Positions 7,653-16,967 of a DNA stretch of 64,000 nt are shown piece by piece. Made by a program: the position numbers and the translations under genes. The DNA comes from Pseudonocardia cypriaca (GTDB lineage Bacteria; Actinomycetota; Actinomycetes; Mycobacteriales; Pseudonocardiaceae): contig NZ_VFPH01000002.1 in assembly GCF_006717045.1 (NCBI RefSeq), positions 186,001 through 250,000 on the forward strand, written 5' to 3'. Position 1 is the stretch's first letter. Every line of letters begins with the position of its first letter. A model generated the notes under the pieces. It was not told where the DNA came from. It ran no database searches and saw nothing but the letters and a program-made list of their open reading frames with translations.

Positions 7653-9224
7653 ATGAAATGGCGTCGAGTGCTGCCACTGGCCGCCGCAGCCGGGGTCGCC
7701 GCGCACGACCTCGCACAGCGCCGACACGCGTTGCTCCGCAACTTCCCCGTGATCGGCCACGGCCGCTACCTCCTCGAGAGGATCGGGCCGGAGCTGCGGC
7801 AGTACATCGTCGCGGGCAACGACGAGGAGCGCCCGTTCAGCCGCGACCAGCGCCGCTGGGTGTACGCCTCGGCCAAGCTCGAGAACAACTACTTCGGCTT
7901 CGGCACCGACAACGACGTGGAGCACACACCGGGCTACGTGATCGTGAAGCACCGGACGTTCGGCGGCGCGGTGCCCGCGTCGAGTCCCCACGTCGGGCAG
8001 GAGGCGTTCATCCCGTGCGCCAAGGTGCTCGGTGCGGCCCGCGGGCGCAGGCGGGCGTTCCGACCGGAGTCGGTCGTGAACATCTCCGGGATGAGCTTCG
8101 GGTCGCTCTCCGGCAACGCGGTGGCGGCGCTGAACAAGGGCGCGGCGCTCGCCGGGTGCATGCAGAACACCGGAGAGGGCAGCGTGTCGCCCTACCACCT
8201 GCTCGGCGGGGAGCTGGTGTGGCAGATCGGCACCGGCTACTTCGGCTGCCGCGACGAACATGGCCGATTCGACCTCGGGCGGCTGAAGGACGTCGTGGCA
8301 GCGGCCCCGATCCGTGCGCTGGAGGTGAAGCTCAGCCAGGGTGCCAAACCCTCGCTGGGCGGGCTGCTGCCGGGCGTCAAGGTCTCCCCCGAGATCGCCT
8401 CCACGCGCGGGATCCCCGTGGGGCGCGACTGCGTGAGCCCGTCCCGGCACGCCGAGTTCACCAACACCGACGAGCTGCTGGACTGGGTGGAGATGCTCGC
8501 CGAGGAGACCGGTCTCCCCGTCGGCATCAAGTCCGCGGTGGGCGACATGACCTTCTGGGACGAGCTCACCCGCCTCATGGCCGACACGGGACGCGGTGTC
8601 GACTTCGTCAACATCGACGGCGGCGAAGGCGGGACGGGAGCGTCACCGCTGGTCTTCACCGACTCCGTCTCCCTGCCGTTCCGGATGGGCTTCAGCCGGG
8701 TCTACCGGACGTTCGCCCGGCGCGGGTTGCACGAGCAGGTCGTGTTCGCCGGAGCGGGGAAGCTCGGGCTGCCCGACAACGCCGTCGTCGCGTTCGCGCT
8801 CGGTGCCGACCTGGTCTACGTCGCGCGCGAGGCGATGCTCGCGGTCGGCTGCATCCAGGCCCAGAAATGCCACACCGACACGTGCCCGACCGGCGTGGCC
8901 ACGCAGAACCGCTGGCTCGCCCACGGCCTCGACCCGGAGCTGAAATCGGTGCGGGTGGCCAACTACATCCGGACCCTCCGGCGCGACCTCCTCAAGGTGG
9001 CCGAGGCCACCGGCGTCGAGCACCCGGCCATGATCGGCACCGACGACGTCGAGATCCTCACCGGGCAGACGGTTGGCACGCCGCTGCGCGAGATCTACGA
9101 CTACGAACCCGACTGGGGTCATCCGTCGGCCGCCGACCAGGCCGAAGTGGCGAAGCTGATGGCGGGCACGGCGTCGAAGGGTGGGTCGGCCGCGCCCTCG
9201 CCGACCGCCGCCGGGCGGTCCTGA
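7653..9224 (+). CDS. FMN-binding glutamate synthase-like protein
   Basis: Predicted 523-residue protein with the FMN/iron-sulfur domain of glutamate synthase but without glutaminase or NADPH-binding domains. Visible family motifs: SGMSFGSLSGNAVAALNKGA, GCMQNTGEGSVSPYH, VNIDGGEGGTGASPL and a 3Fe-4S type cysteine cluster CIQAQKCHTDTCPTG (C-x5-C-x4-C). The N-terminus has one hydrophobic segment (about 6-18) that may anchor it to the membrane. Such stand-alone proteins are common in actinobacteria, and whether they make glutamate is not established. It follows the SDR by 64 bp and could be co-transcribed with it. Confidence 0.9.
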   Translation: MKWRRVLPLAAAAGVAAHDLAQRRHALLRNFPVIGHGRYLLERIGPELRQYIVAGNDEERPFSRDQRRWVYASAKLENNYFGFGTDNDVEHTPGYVIVKHRTFGGAVPASSPHVGQEAFIPCAKVLGAARGRRRAFRPESVVNISGMSFGSLSGNAVAALNKGAALAGCMQNTGEGSVSPYHLLGGELVWQIGTGYFGCRDEHGRFDLGRLKDVVAAAPIRALEVKLSQGAKPSLGGLLPGVKVSPEIASTRGIPVGRDCVSPSRHAEFTNTDELLDWVEMLAEETGLPVGIKSAVGDMTFWDELTRLMADTGRGVDFVNIDGGEGGTGASPLVFTDSVSLPFRMGFSRVYRTFARRGLHEQVVFAGAGKLGLPDNAVVAFALGADLVYVAREAMLAVGCIQAQKCHTDTCPTGVATQNRWLAHGLDPELKSVRVANYIRTLRRDLLKVAEATGVEHPAMIGTDDVEILTGQTVGTPLREIYDYEPDWGHPSAADQAEVAKLMAGTASKGGSAAPSPTAAGRS

Positions 9225-9253
9225 CCGACCCGGTGCTCGTCGAGGGCGGTTCC

Positions 9254-10705
9254 TCACGACCGTCCCCATTGCCTCGTCAGCGGGGGAACCGGGTGGTTGG
9301 CCCGGATCACGTCGTCGGGGTCGACGGCGGTCTTGATCTCCCGCAGGCGCTGGTAGGCCTGGGCGGGGAAGACGGGTACGGCGGGACGGCGCTCGGCGAA
9401 GTTGAGGTACGTGGAGTCCGCGGCCCATGGGGCGAGGGCGGCACGCAGCCCGTCCAGGGCCGCCCGGGCGGCGACGACCGAGTCCCGGTCCGGTGTCAGG
9501 TCGGCCGAGAAGACCCCCGCGGCTCCGGCGAGCTCGGAGACCGCGCCACCGCTGCCGCGGCCGCTGGTCAGCGCGCCGCCGAACTGCCGGATCTCGGTGC
9601 TCAGCATCGTGAAGTCCGGCGCGGTCGTCACGGACAGGTACGCGTCGAGGGTCTCGCGGGTCAGCTCCGCGAGCTGGACACCGTCCCCGGTCGCCGGGAC
9701 CGGGCCGGGCGGGTCCATGTGCAGGTCGGCGAGCTCCGTAACGGGGATGCGCCGGACGGTCTCGATCTCGGGGTCGAGCTTCCACAGGGGGACGAGATGC
9801 CCGTCGGTGGCCTCCTCGTCGAGCTGCGAGGCCAGCTCGACGACCACGAAGGACCGGCCGCGCAGGGGTTCGGGCACCTCGGGCAGCGGCGGGAAGCGCA
9901 GCAGTCGCGCGACGGTTGTGATCTCGTCCGGGACGGCGGGCAGCCACTCGCGCCAGGCCTGCAGCACTTCCGACGCGTACTCGATCGGCCAGAACATGGC
10001 GCCCGCGGTCACGTGGGTGATCGGGAACAGCCGGAACTCGAGGGCGGTCACGACGCCGAACGAGCCGCCACCGCCGCGGATCGCCCAGAACAGGTCGCGG
10101 TCGTGGTCCTCGTCGACGTGGCGGAGTTCGCCGTCGGCGGTGACGACGTCGGCGGCGACCACGTGGTTCGCCGCGAGCCCGTGGGAGCGGGCGAACCAGG
10201 ACAACCCGCCGCCGAGCGTGTAGCCGACGACGCCGACGTCACGGGCGGAACCGGCCAGCCCGGCCAGACCGACCTCGGCCGCCGCCGCGGACACCTCGCC
10301 CCACACGACACCGGCCTGCACGCGGGCGGTGCGGCGCTCCGCGTCGATCTCGATCCCGCGCATGCCGGACGTGCGTAGCAGCACCGTGTCGCCGAGCGGG
10401 CCGAGCGGGCCGAGCGGGTTGGCGTTGTGGCCCGTGCCCTGCGCCGCGACCCGCAGGAAGCACGCCCGCGCCGCCCGGACGGTCGCGATCACGTCGTGCT
10501 CGGACCCGGCGAGCACGACAGCGGTCGGCCGCTGGTCCACGGCGAGCTGCCACGGCGTCCGGGCCTCGTCCCAGCCGGCGTCGGCTGCGGTGACCACGCG
10601 CCCGTCGAACCAGTCGCGCCCGTTGAGCAGGCGCCGGACGAACCAGGAAGCGTGGGTGTGGCGCGCCACGTCGGCCGGTGGCTCGGAGGTGCGTGGGTCG
10701 TCCAT
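9254..10705 (-). CDS. FAD-dependent oxidoreductase, BBE-like (FAD_binding_4)
   Basis: Predicted 483-residue flavoprotein of the vanillyl-alcohol/berberine-bridge superfamily. The FAD domain contains QGTGHNANPLG, with the histidine that usually carries the 8-alpha-linked FAD; the second, cysteine-based link of bicovalent members is absent at the GLAGLAGSARDVGVVGYTLGGG segment, so monocovalent FAD is predicted. The C-terminus has the BBE-type NFAE and YQRLREIKTAVDPDDV patterns. The ATG at 10705 follows a GGGGGAGAG ribosome-binding site; the open frame upstream to 10780 overlaps livF. It sits 55 bp downstream of livF on the same strand and may belong to that operon, with the importer supplying or removing a related metabolite. 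Confidence 0.9.
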   Translation of the reverse strand: MDDPRTSEPPADVARHTHASWFVRRLLNGRDWFDGRVVTAADAGWDEARTPWQLAVDQRPTAVVLAGSEHDVIATVRAARACFLRVAAQGTGHNANPLGPLGPLGDTVLLRTSGMRGIEIDAERRTARVQAGVVWGEVSAAAAEVGLAGLAGSARDVGVVGYTLGGGLSWFARSHGLAANHVVAADVVTADGELRHVDEDHDRDLFWAIRGGGGSFGVVTALEFRLFPITHVTAGAMFWPIEYASEVLQAWREWLPAVPDEITTVARLLRFPPLPEVPEPLRGRSFVVVELASQLDEEATDGHLVPLWKLDPEIETVRRIPVTELADLHMDPPGPVPATGDGVQLAELTRETLDAYLSVTTAPDFTMLSTEIRQFGGALTSGRGSGGAVSELAGAAGVFSADLTPDRDSVVAARAALDGLRAALAPWAADSTYLNFAERRPAVPVFPAQAYQRLREIKTAVDPDDVIRANHPVPPLTRQWGRS

Positions 10706-10760
10706 GGTCTCTCCCCCGTGATGCGGACGTGGCCGGGCGGTCGCCCCGCCACGTACGGGA

Positions 10761-11483
10761 TCAGCTCGCGACACCGTCACCGAGGTAGGCCGCGCGCACG
10801 CGCGGGTCGGCCAGCAGCTGCGCCCCGGTGCCGGACAACGTGGTGCGGCCCAGGTCGATCACGTAGGCGAAGTCGGACAACGACAACGCCGCCAGCGCGT
10901 TCTGCTCCACCAGCAGCACGGTCGTGCCCGAGTCCCGCAGCTCGCGGACCGTCTCGAGGATCTTCCGGGTCATGATCGGCGACAGCCCCATCGACGGCTC
11001 GTCGAGCATCAGCAGCTGCGGGCGCGACATCAGCGCCCTTCCGATGGCGAGCATCTGCTGCTCGCCGCCGGAGAACAGCCCGGCCTTGTCCCCGCGGCGC
11101 TCGCCGAGCACCGGGAACAGCGCGTAGATCCGCTCCAGGTCGCTCTTGATCCCGGGCTCGTCGCGCCGGGTGTAGGCGCCGAGGCGCAGGTTCTCCTCCA
11201 CCGTCATCCGCGCGAAGAGCCGCCGCCCCTCCGGGCTGTGCGCCACGCCGCGGGCGAGGATCTCGTGCGCGGGCAACCGGTGCAGCGGCTCGCCGTCCAG
11301 CAGGATCCCGCCCGACACGGGCCGCAGCAGACCGGAGATCGTGCGCAGGATGGTGGTCTTGCCCGCGCCGTTGCTGCCGATCAGGCTGACGATCTCGCCA
11401 CGGCCGACGACGAAAGACACACCGCGCACCGCCTGGATCGCGCCGTAGGCGACCGTGAGGTCGCTGACCTCGAGGAAGCTCAT
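10761..11483 (-). CDS. livF: Branched-chain amino-acid-type ABC transporter ATP-binding protein
   Basis: Predicted 240-residue ATPase of the high-affinity branched-chain amino acid (HAAT) family. Walker A GSNGAGKTT (about 38), signature LFSGGEQQMLAIGRAL (about 137) and Walker B LLMLDEPSMGLS (about 158) are intact, and the H-loop region is replaced by the LivF-typical EQNALAAL. Its ATG overlaps the livG stop by four bases (ATGA), so it is translationally coupled. It pairs with LivG to power the LivH/LivM pore. The transported compound may not be leucine; many actinobacterial Liv systems import amides, urea or aromatic acids. Confidence 0.95.
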   Translation of the reverse strand: MSFLEVSDLTVAYGAIQAVRGVSFVVGRGEIVSLIGSNGAGKTTILRTISGLLRPVSGGILLDGEPLHRLPAHEILARGVAHSPEGRRLFARMTVEENLRLGAYTRRDEPGIKSDLERIYALFPVLGERRGDKAGLFSGGEQQMLAIGRALMSRPQLLMLDEPSMGLSPIMTRKILETVRELRDSGTTVLLVEQNALAALSLSDFAYVIDLGRTTLSGTGAQLLADPRVRAAYLGDGVAS

Positions 11484-12313
11484 CCGCGCCGCCCCCCGCC
11501 GACCTGCTCCGGCGGCGTACCCAGGTACGCCTCGACAACCCGTGGGTCGCCGCGCACCTCACCGGGCCGGCCCTGCACCAGCACCTCGCCGCGCACGAGC
11601 ACCACCACGCGGTCGCACAGGCCGAAGATGAACTTGGTGTCGTGCTCGATGACGACCACCGAGATCCCGAGGCGGCGGATCGCGAAGACCAGCTGCCGGG
11701 TGGCCTCCGTCTCCTGGGCGTTCATGCCGGCGGTCGGCTCGTCGAGCAGCAGCACTGCCGGATCGGTCGCGAGCGCCCTTGCGATCTCGAGCCGGCGCTG
11801 GTCGCCGTAGGGCAGGTTGCGGGCCAGCTCCTCGGAGAACCGGGACAGCCCGACGAACTCCAGCAGCTCGGCCGCTCGTCCGGCGGCCTCCGCCTCGCTG
11901 CGCCGGAACGCCCGCCCGTGCAGCAGCGACGACAGCGGGCCCTGCTTCATCCGGACGTGCCTGCCGACCAGCACGTTCTCCTGCGCGGTCATGCTCGGGA
12001 AGAGCCGGATGTTCTGGAACGTCCTGGCCACCCCGCGCTCGGTGACCCGCGCGGGGTCCTGCGGCAGCGGCAACCCGCGCAGCGTCACCGAACCCGACGT
12101 GGGCGTGTACAACCCGGTGAGGCAGTTGAACAACGTGGTCTTGCCGGCCCCGTTCGGTCCGATCAGGCCGATGATCTCCGCTCGGGCGAGGGCGAACGAC
12201 ACCTCGCTCAGCGCGGTGAGCCCGCCGAACCGCATGGACACGCCGGCCGCTCGCAGGATCGGTTCGCCGTGCACCAGCGGGGGACCGAGATCGTCTTTCG
12301 GCCGCTCCGGCAT
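11480..12313 (-). CDS. livG: Branched-chain amino-acid-type ABC transporter ATP-binding protein
   Basis: Predicted 277-residue ATPase. Walker A is GPNGAGKTTLFNCLTG, the signature region is NLPYGDQRRLEIARALA (LivG proteins have YGxQR in place of the classical LSGGQ), and Walker B is LLLDEPTAGMN. The C-terminal segment EVRGDPRVVEAYLG is typical of LivG. The start ATG at 12313 overlaps the livM stop by one base; a long in-frame extension upstream is only a shadow of livM. Second of the two ATPases of the operon. Confidence 0.95.
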   Translation of the reverse strand: MPERPKDDLGPPLVHGEPILRAAGVSMRFGGLTALSEVSFALARAEIIGLIGPNGAGKTTLFNCLTGLYTPTSGSVTLRGLPLPQDPARVTERGVARTFQNIRLFPSMTAQENVLVGRHVRMKQGPLSSLLHGRAFRRSEAEAAGRAAELLEFVGLSRFSEELARNLPYGDQRRLEIARALATDPAVLLLDEPTAGMNAQETEATRQLVFAIRRLGISVVVIEHDTKFIFGLCDRVVVLVRGEVLVQGRPGEVRGDPRVVEAYLGTPPEQVGGGRRG

Positions 12314-13980
12314 CAAGGGGCCACCTTCGCCGTGACCACCGGCAGCACGACCGTGGCCGGTTCCGCGTCGGGTGCGAGCTCCGCCCGCCGGTGCGCGTCG
12401 GACACCAGGCCCTGCGGCCGGAACCGCATGATGAGGATCAGCGCGATCCCGAAGAGCAGCAGCCGGTAGTCGGAGAACTCCCGCAGCTTCTCCGGCAGCA
12501 CGAAGAGGATCGACGCGCCGAGCACCGCCCCCGGGACCGTTCCCATCCCGCCGAGGATCACCGCGGCGAGCAGGGTGACCGACTCGATGAACCGGAAGCT
12601 CTCGTACGACACGGTTGCCGTCTTGTGCGCGAAGCACGCGCCGGCCAACCCGGCGAGCACCGCGCCCGCGAGGAACGCGAGGATCTTGATGGGCCCGGTG
12701 CGGACGCCCATCGCGCGTGCCGCGTCCTCGTCCTCGCGGATCGCGATCCACGCCCGCCCCAACCGCGAGTCCTTCAGGTTGGCGAAGACGAGCATCGCGC
12801 CGGCCACGACGAGCACGATCAGCACGTAGTAGAGCACCCCTGGCGGCAACCGGACCTCCCCGACGACCAGCTGGTCGTCGAAGCCCTGGCCGAACATCGA
12901 CAGCGGCGGAACCCCCGGAATGGCGTTCGAGCCCCCGGTCAGCCCACCGATGTCGTTCTGGGCCGCCCGGACGAAGATCTCCCCGAAGGCGAGCGTGACG
13001 ATCGCGAGGTAGTCGCCGCGGACCCGCAGCGTCGGCGATCCGACGATCGCACCGAAGATCCCCGCGACCACCGCGCTGATGACCATCACGAGCGGGAACG
13101 GCAGCTCGATCCCGATCCCCGACGCCGCGGCACCGGAGAGGTTCGCCGCGACGAACGCCCCGATGCCCAGGAACGCGACGTAGCCGAGGTCGAGCAGCCC
13201 GGCCAGGCCCACCACGATGTTCAGCCCGATCGCCGTGGCGGCGTACACGCCGATGTTCGCCGCGACCGTCATCCAGTACTCGGTGCCGGCGTCGGTGAGC
13301 GGCAGCGCGAGCGCGCAGAGCAGCAGCACACCGACGCCGAACCCCCGGTGGCGCTCCGACAGCTCTCCCACCCACGACAACAGTCCCGACGCGTGGAGCG
13401 CCCCGATCCCGGCCCCCGCAGCAGCGAGGAACGACAGGAACACCGCGCCCGCGTACCCGTTCGCCGCACCGCTCTGCCCGCCGCTGGTGAGCAGCGCTGA
13501 CACCAGGATCAGCAGCAGGACGAACACGCCCAGCAGCACCAGCCGCTCCCACCACGGGCCGAGCCGCCACCGCCACTGCGGAACCGGCTCTCCCGCGGCC
13601 CTGGCCGCCAGGATCAGGATCCCGCCCGCCAGCGCGACGGGAGCCCCGAACGCCACGTCGCCCTCGGACATGGTGACGGCTCCGAGCCCGCCGCCCTCGA
13701 CCGCGATCCACAGCCCGTTGACGACGCTGACGGCGACGACGCCGACACCCAGCGCGCGCAGGATCCGGTCCCGCCCCGGAACCGCCACGAGCGCGAACAC
13801 CACCGCGAGGACCCCGAAGACCAGCAGATGCAGCCGGTACCCGACCACCCCGAACGGCTCCGTGAAGAACTCGAGCGTCGCCTTCGCCGGGTACGGGCCC
13901 CCGTTGAGCACGAAGGTCGCCCAGGGCAGACCCGTCCCGACGATCGTGAGCACGCCGCCTGCCGCCCGCAGAGCGTTCAT
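12313..13980 (-). CDS. livM: Branched-chain amino-acid-type ABC transporter permease with N-terminal extension
   Basis: Predicted 555-residue membrane permease. Residues from about 235 onward form a standard LivM domain, including GLNIVVGLAGLLDLGYVAFLG, the cytoplasmic coupling segment GRAWIAIREDEDAARAMG and the terminal IMRFRPQGL. The first 230 residues form an extra membrane region of roughly six hydrophobic helices not found in minimal LivM proteins of about 320-420 residues. The start follows the livH stop with an ATGA overlap. It forms the transport pore with LivH. Confidence 0.93.
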   Translation of the reverse strand: MNALRAAGGVLTIVGTGLPWATFVLNGGPYPAKATLEFFTEPFGVVGYRLHLLVFGVLAVVFALVAVPGRDRILRALGVGVVAVSVVNGLWIAVEGGGLGAVTMSEGDVAFGAPVALAGGILILAARAAGEPVPQWRWRLGPWWERLVLLGVFVLLLILVSALLTSGGQSGAANGYAGAVFLSFLAAAGAGIGALHASGLLSWVGELSERHRGFGVGVLLLCALALPLTDAGTEYWMTVAANIGVYAATAIGLNIVVGLAGLLDLGYVAFLGIGAFVAANLSGAAASGIGIELPFPLVMVISAVVAGIFGAIVGSPTLRVRGDYLAIVTLAFGEIFVRAAQNDIGGLTGGSNAIPGVPPLSMFGQGFDDQLVVGEVRLPPGVLYYVLIVLVVAGAMLVFANLKDSRLGRAWIAIREDEDAARAMGVRTGPIKILAFLAGAVLAGLAGACFAHKTATVSYESFRFIESVTLLAAVILGGMGTVPGAVLGASILFVLPEKLREFSDYRLLLFGIALILIMRFRPQGLVSDAHRRAELAPDAEPATVVLPVVTAKVAP

Positions 13981-14903
13981 GCGCGCACCCGCTCCGTCTC
14001 CCCGAAGAACCCCTGGGGCCGGAACACCAGCACCGCGATCAGCACCACGAAGATCCAGACGTAGTCGTAGGCCGTTCCGCCCGGCAGGTACTGCCCCCCG
14101 AGCGCCTTCACGAGCCCGACCACCAGGCCGCCGACCACTGCGCCCCGGATGTTGCCGATACCGCCGAGCACGGCGGCGGTGAAGGCGAAGATCCCGGTCT
14201 GGAAGCCGATGTCGATGTTGACGAAGCCCAGGTCGGCGCCGTACAGGATGCCGGCGACGCCCGCGAGCACCCCGCCGAGGGCGAACGTCGCCACGATGAC
14301 CCGATCCGGGTCGATACCCATCAACCGCGCCGTGTCCCGGTCCTGCGAGATGGCGCGCATCGCCCGTCCCAGCCGCGAGTGGTCGATGAACCGCTGCAAC
14401 GCGACCGCCAGCACGACCAGCACGACGATGATCAGTGCGCCGGTGTAGCGGACGGGCACGCCGTCCCCGATGGGGAGCACGTAGGCCCCCTCGACGAACA
14501 CCCTGGGGAACGGCAGCGGCGAGATCGCCCCCGGGTAGAAGACGCGCACCGCCTCCTGCAACGCGACCGACACCCCGAGCGCCGTGATCAACGGTGCCAG
14601 CCGCGGCGCGTCACGCAGCGGCCGGTACGCGAACCGCTCCATCGCCACCGCAACCGCCACCGAGACCACGGCGCCGCCCACGAGCAGCAGCGGTAGCGCG
14701 AAGTACCACTGCTGCTGCACGAACCCGGGGAGCAGGTAGGTGGACATCGCCAGCCCGCCGTACGCGCCGACCATGAAAACCTCGCCGTGGGCGAAGTTGA
14801 TCAGCTGGATGATGCCGTACACCATCGTGTAGCCCAGCGCGATCAGCCCGATCAGCGAACCGAGCACCAAACCGTTGACCGTCTGGGAGAGCAGTGTGGA
14901 CAA
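13977..14903 (-). CDS. livH: Branched-chain amino-acid-type ABC transporter permease
   Basis: Predicted 308-residue inner-membrane permease with about eight helices. LivH hallmarks: NGLVLGSLIGLIALGYTMVYGI, INFAHGEVFMVGAY, the coupling segment GRAMRAISQDRDTARLMGI and the terminal VLVFRPQGFFGE. The only start that keeps the first conserved helix is a TTG at 14903, six bases after the livK stop, so translation is probably coupled to livK. No internal ATG would give a full-length protein. Confidence 0.93.
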   Translation of the reverse strand: MSTLLSQTVNGLVLGSLIGLIALGYTMVYGIIQLINFAHGEVFMVGAYGGLAMSTYLLPGFVQQQWYFALPLLLVGGAVVSVAVAVAMERFAYRPLRDAPRLAPLITALGVSVALQEAVRVFYPGAISPLPFPRVFVEGAYVLPIGDGVPVRYTGALIIVVLVVLAVALQRFIDHSRLGRAMRAISQDRDTARLMGIDPDRVIVATFALGGVLAGVAGILYGADLGFVNIDIGFQTGIFAFTAAVLGGIGNIRGAVVGGLVVGLVKALGGQYLPGGTAYDYVWIFVVLIAVLVFRPQGFFGETERVRA

Positions 14904-14909
14904 GGTGGT

Positions 14910-16145
14910 TCAGTTCGACTGCTCGAAGACACCGGTCTCGAGGGGCTCGAACTCGCCGTCCTTCACCGTGGAGACCGTCAGGACCTTGTTCGTCGTGTCG
15001 CCGAACTCGTCGAACGCCACCGTCCCGCTGGCCCCGGGGAGGTTGGTCCGCTGCACTGCTTCGACGAGCCGCTGCCGGCTGGACTCCTCGAACGGGCTGT
15101 TCCGCACGAGCCCCGCGAGCGCCCCGATGATCACGTTCGTCGCGTCGAAGGTCATCGGCCCGTACGCGCTGGACGGCTCGGGGTAGCCCGCCGCCGCGTA
15201 GGCGTCGACGAACGCCCGCGCGCTGGACAGCGACTCCACCGGGGCGCCGATGTTCGTCGCGAAGTCACCGGGCCGCCCACCCAGCTCGATGTACTGCGGA
15301 TCGGCGATGCCGTCGCCGCCCATCAGCGGGACGTCCAGGCCCGCCTCCGCGAGCTGCCTCGACAGCGGGCCGGCAGCCGGGTACTCGCCGCCGTAGTACA
15401 CCGCGTCCGGCCGGCTCGAACGGATGGCGGCGATCGTCGACGAGAAGTCGGTGTCCTTCTCCCCCACCTTCTCCCGGGCCACGATGCGAGCACCGAGGCG
15501 CTCGGCCTCCTTCACGAAGTTCTCCACCAGCCCGACGCCGTAGGTCTTGCCGTCGTCGATGACCGCGATCTTCTTCTTGCCCGCCTCCTGCACGAGGTAG
15601 CGCGCACCGAACGGGCCCTGCACGAGGTCGTTGGCCGCCACCCGGAAGTAGGTCGGGAAGGGACGCCGCGGCTGGGTCGCGGCCTTCTCCCCCCTCGTCA
15701 ACGCGGGCCCGGTGTTGGCGGGGGAAACCTGCACGATCGACCGCTGCGCCAGGATCGGGGCGGCCGACTGCGCCGTGGAGGAGTTGTACGTCCCCACGAC
15801 CGCCGCCACGTTCGGGTCCGAAGCCAGCTTCGTCGCCGCCTGCGCCGCGATCTGCGGGAGGCTCTGGTCGTCCTCGGGCTGGAAGACGAGGCGGTAGCCC
15901 GGCACGGTGCAGTTCTCGTTCGCCTGGTCGATCGCCAGGTCCGCGGAGTTGCGCATCCCGAGGCCGAACGCCGAGACGCCGCCCGACATCGGCGCGATCA
16001 TCCCGATGACCAGCGTGCCCTTGCTGGTGTCGCACGACGAACCACCGGCGGCGTCGCCCTCCGAACGGTTCGTCCCGCATGCCGAGAGCAGAGCCGCGGC
16101 GACCAGGACCACCCCGGTTGCGGCGACCGCATATCTGCGACTCAT
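14910..16145 (-). CDS. livK: Branched-chain amino-acid-type ABC transporter substrate-binding lipoprotein
   Basis: Predicted 411-residue secreted lipoprotein (type 1 periplasmic-binding fold, ANF_receptor class). The N-terminus MSRRYAVAATGVVLVAAAL ends in the lipobox LLSAC, giving a lipid-anchored mature protein after cleavage. Family patterns: LVIGMIAPMSGGVSAFGLGM, VVGTYNSSTAQSAAPI, VAVIDDGKTYG-like KIAVIDDGKTYGVG and AYGPMTFDATNVIIGAL. An ATG at 16163 would add six residues and is a fair alternative; 16235 is too far upstream. First gene of the livKHMGF operon. Confidence 0.92.
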   Translation of the reverse strand: MSRRYAVAATGVVLVAAALLSACGTNRSEGDAAGGSSCDTSKGTLVIGMIAPMSGGVSAFGLGMRNSADLAIDQANENCTVPGYRLVFQPEDDQSLPQIAAQAATKLASDPNVAAVVGTYNSSTAQSAAPILAQRSIVQVSPANTGPALTRGEKAATQPRRPFPTYFRVAANDLVQGPFGARYLVQEAGKKKIAVIDDGKTYGVGLVENFVKEAERLGARIVAREKVGEKDTDFSSTIAAIRSSRPDAVYYGGEYPAAGPLSRQLAEAGLDVPLMGGDGIADPQYIELGGRPGDFATNIGAPVESLSSARAFVDAYAAAGYPEPSSAYGPMTFDATNVIIGALAGLVRNSPFEESSRQRLVEAVQRTNLPGASGTVAFDEFGDTTNKVLTVSTVKDGEFEPLETGVFEQSN

Positions 16146-16250
16146 CGCTGTTGCATCCCCCATCACGTCCCCGATCGGGCGTGGAGCCCGACGCCGGCGT
16201 GACGCTAAACGGGTGAACAGCTGCGGTCGTCCCACTCAGATGGCAACCAC

Positions 16251-16272
16251 AGCTACCCCGAAAGGGGTAGCT
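16251..16272. terminator. 9-bp stem-loop with GAAA loop between response regulator and liv operon
   Basis: AGCTACCCC, loop GAAA, GGGGTAGCT, placed 11 bases past the response-regulator stop and about 105 bases upstream of livK. It could end the regulator transcript, though no T tract follows. Further TACCC repeats adjoin it at 16273-16290, so it may instead be an operator for a NarL-type regulator, whose heptamer is TACYNMT-like. Confidence 0.4.
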
Positions 16273-16283
16273 GCCACTACCCA

Positions 16284-16967
16284 CTACCCCGAACGAGGGA
16301 TCCGTGGCGAGGCGGGCTGAACCAACCCGGTCTCGTACGCCACCACGACGGCCTGCGCACGGCTGGTCAGCTGGAGCTTCGCCATCATGCGCTTCACGTG
16401 CGTCTTCACGGTGGCCTCGCTGAGCACCAGCCGCTGGGCGATCTGGCCGTTGGTGAGGCCGTTGCCGACCAGGCGCAGGATCTCCGTCTCCCGCGGGGTC
16501 AGCTCGGACAGGTGGGCGTTGGCCGCCGCCGCGGTGCGGTGGTGCTGGGCGTAGGCCTCGACCAGCCGGTGGGTGATGCGCGGCGTGATCAGTATGTCGC
16601 CCGCCGCCACGGTGTGCACGGCGGAGATGATGCGGTCCGGCGGGGTGTCCTTGAGGAGGAAACCCGACGCGCCTTCACCGAGTGCGGTGTAGACGTACTC
16701 GTCGAGGTCGAAGGTGGTGAGCACGACGACCCGCGGCGGGTCCTCACCAGCCGCCGCCAGGATCCGGCGGGTGGCCGAGATCCCGTCCAGCACCGGCATC
16801 CTGATGTCCATCAGGATCACGTCGGGGCGGGTCTCGGCCGCGAGCGCGACGGCCTCGGCGCCGTCGACGGCCTCGCCGACGACCTCGAGCCCCGGCGCCG
16901 CGTTGAACAGGGCGACCAGCCCACCGCGGATCAGTGCCTGGTCGTCGACGACGAGTACGCGAATCAT
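16284..16967 (-). CDS. NarL/LuxR-type two-component response regulator
   Basis: Predicted 227-residue cytoplasmic regulator. The receiver domain (1-120) has the acidic pair DD8-9, phospho-acceptor Asp54 in ILMDIRMP, Thr84 and Lys106, all the residues needed for phosphorylation. The C-terminal GerE/LuxR helix-turn-helix (about 150-210) shows LTPRETEILRLVGNGLTNGQIA and ATVKTHVKRMMAKL. The start overlaps the stop of the upstream kinase fragment by four bases, the usual kinase-regulator coupling. The partner kinase is truncated, so this regulator is either orphaned or served by another kinase. The liv operon downstream is a possible target. Confidence 0.94.
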   Translation of the reverse strand: MIRVLVVDDQALIRGGLVALFNAAPGLEVVGEAVDGAEAVALAAETRPDVILMDIRMPVLDGISATRRILAAAGEDPPRVVVLTTFDLDEYVYTALGEGASGFLLKDTPPDRIISAVHTVAAGDILITPRITHRLVEAYAQHHRTAAAANAHLSELTPRETEILRLVGNGLTNGQIAQRLVLSEATVKTHVKRMMAKLQLTSRAQAVVVAYETGLVQPASPRIPRSG

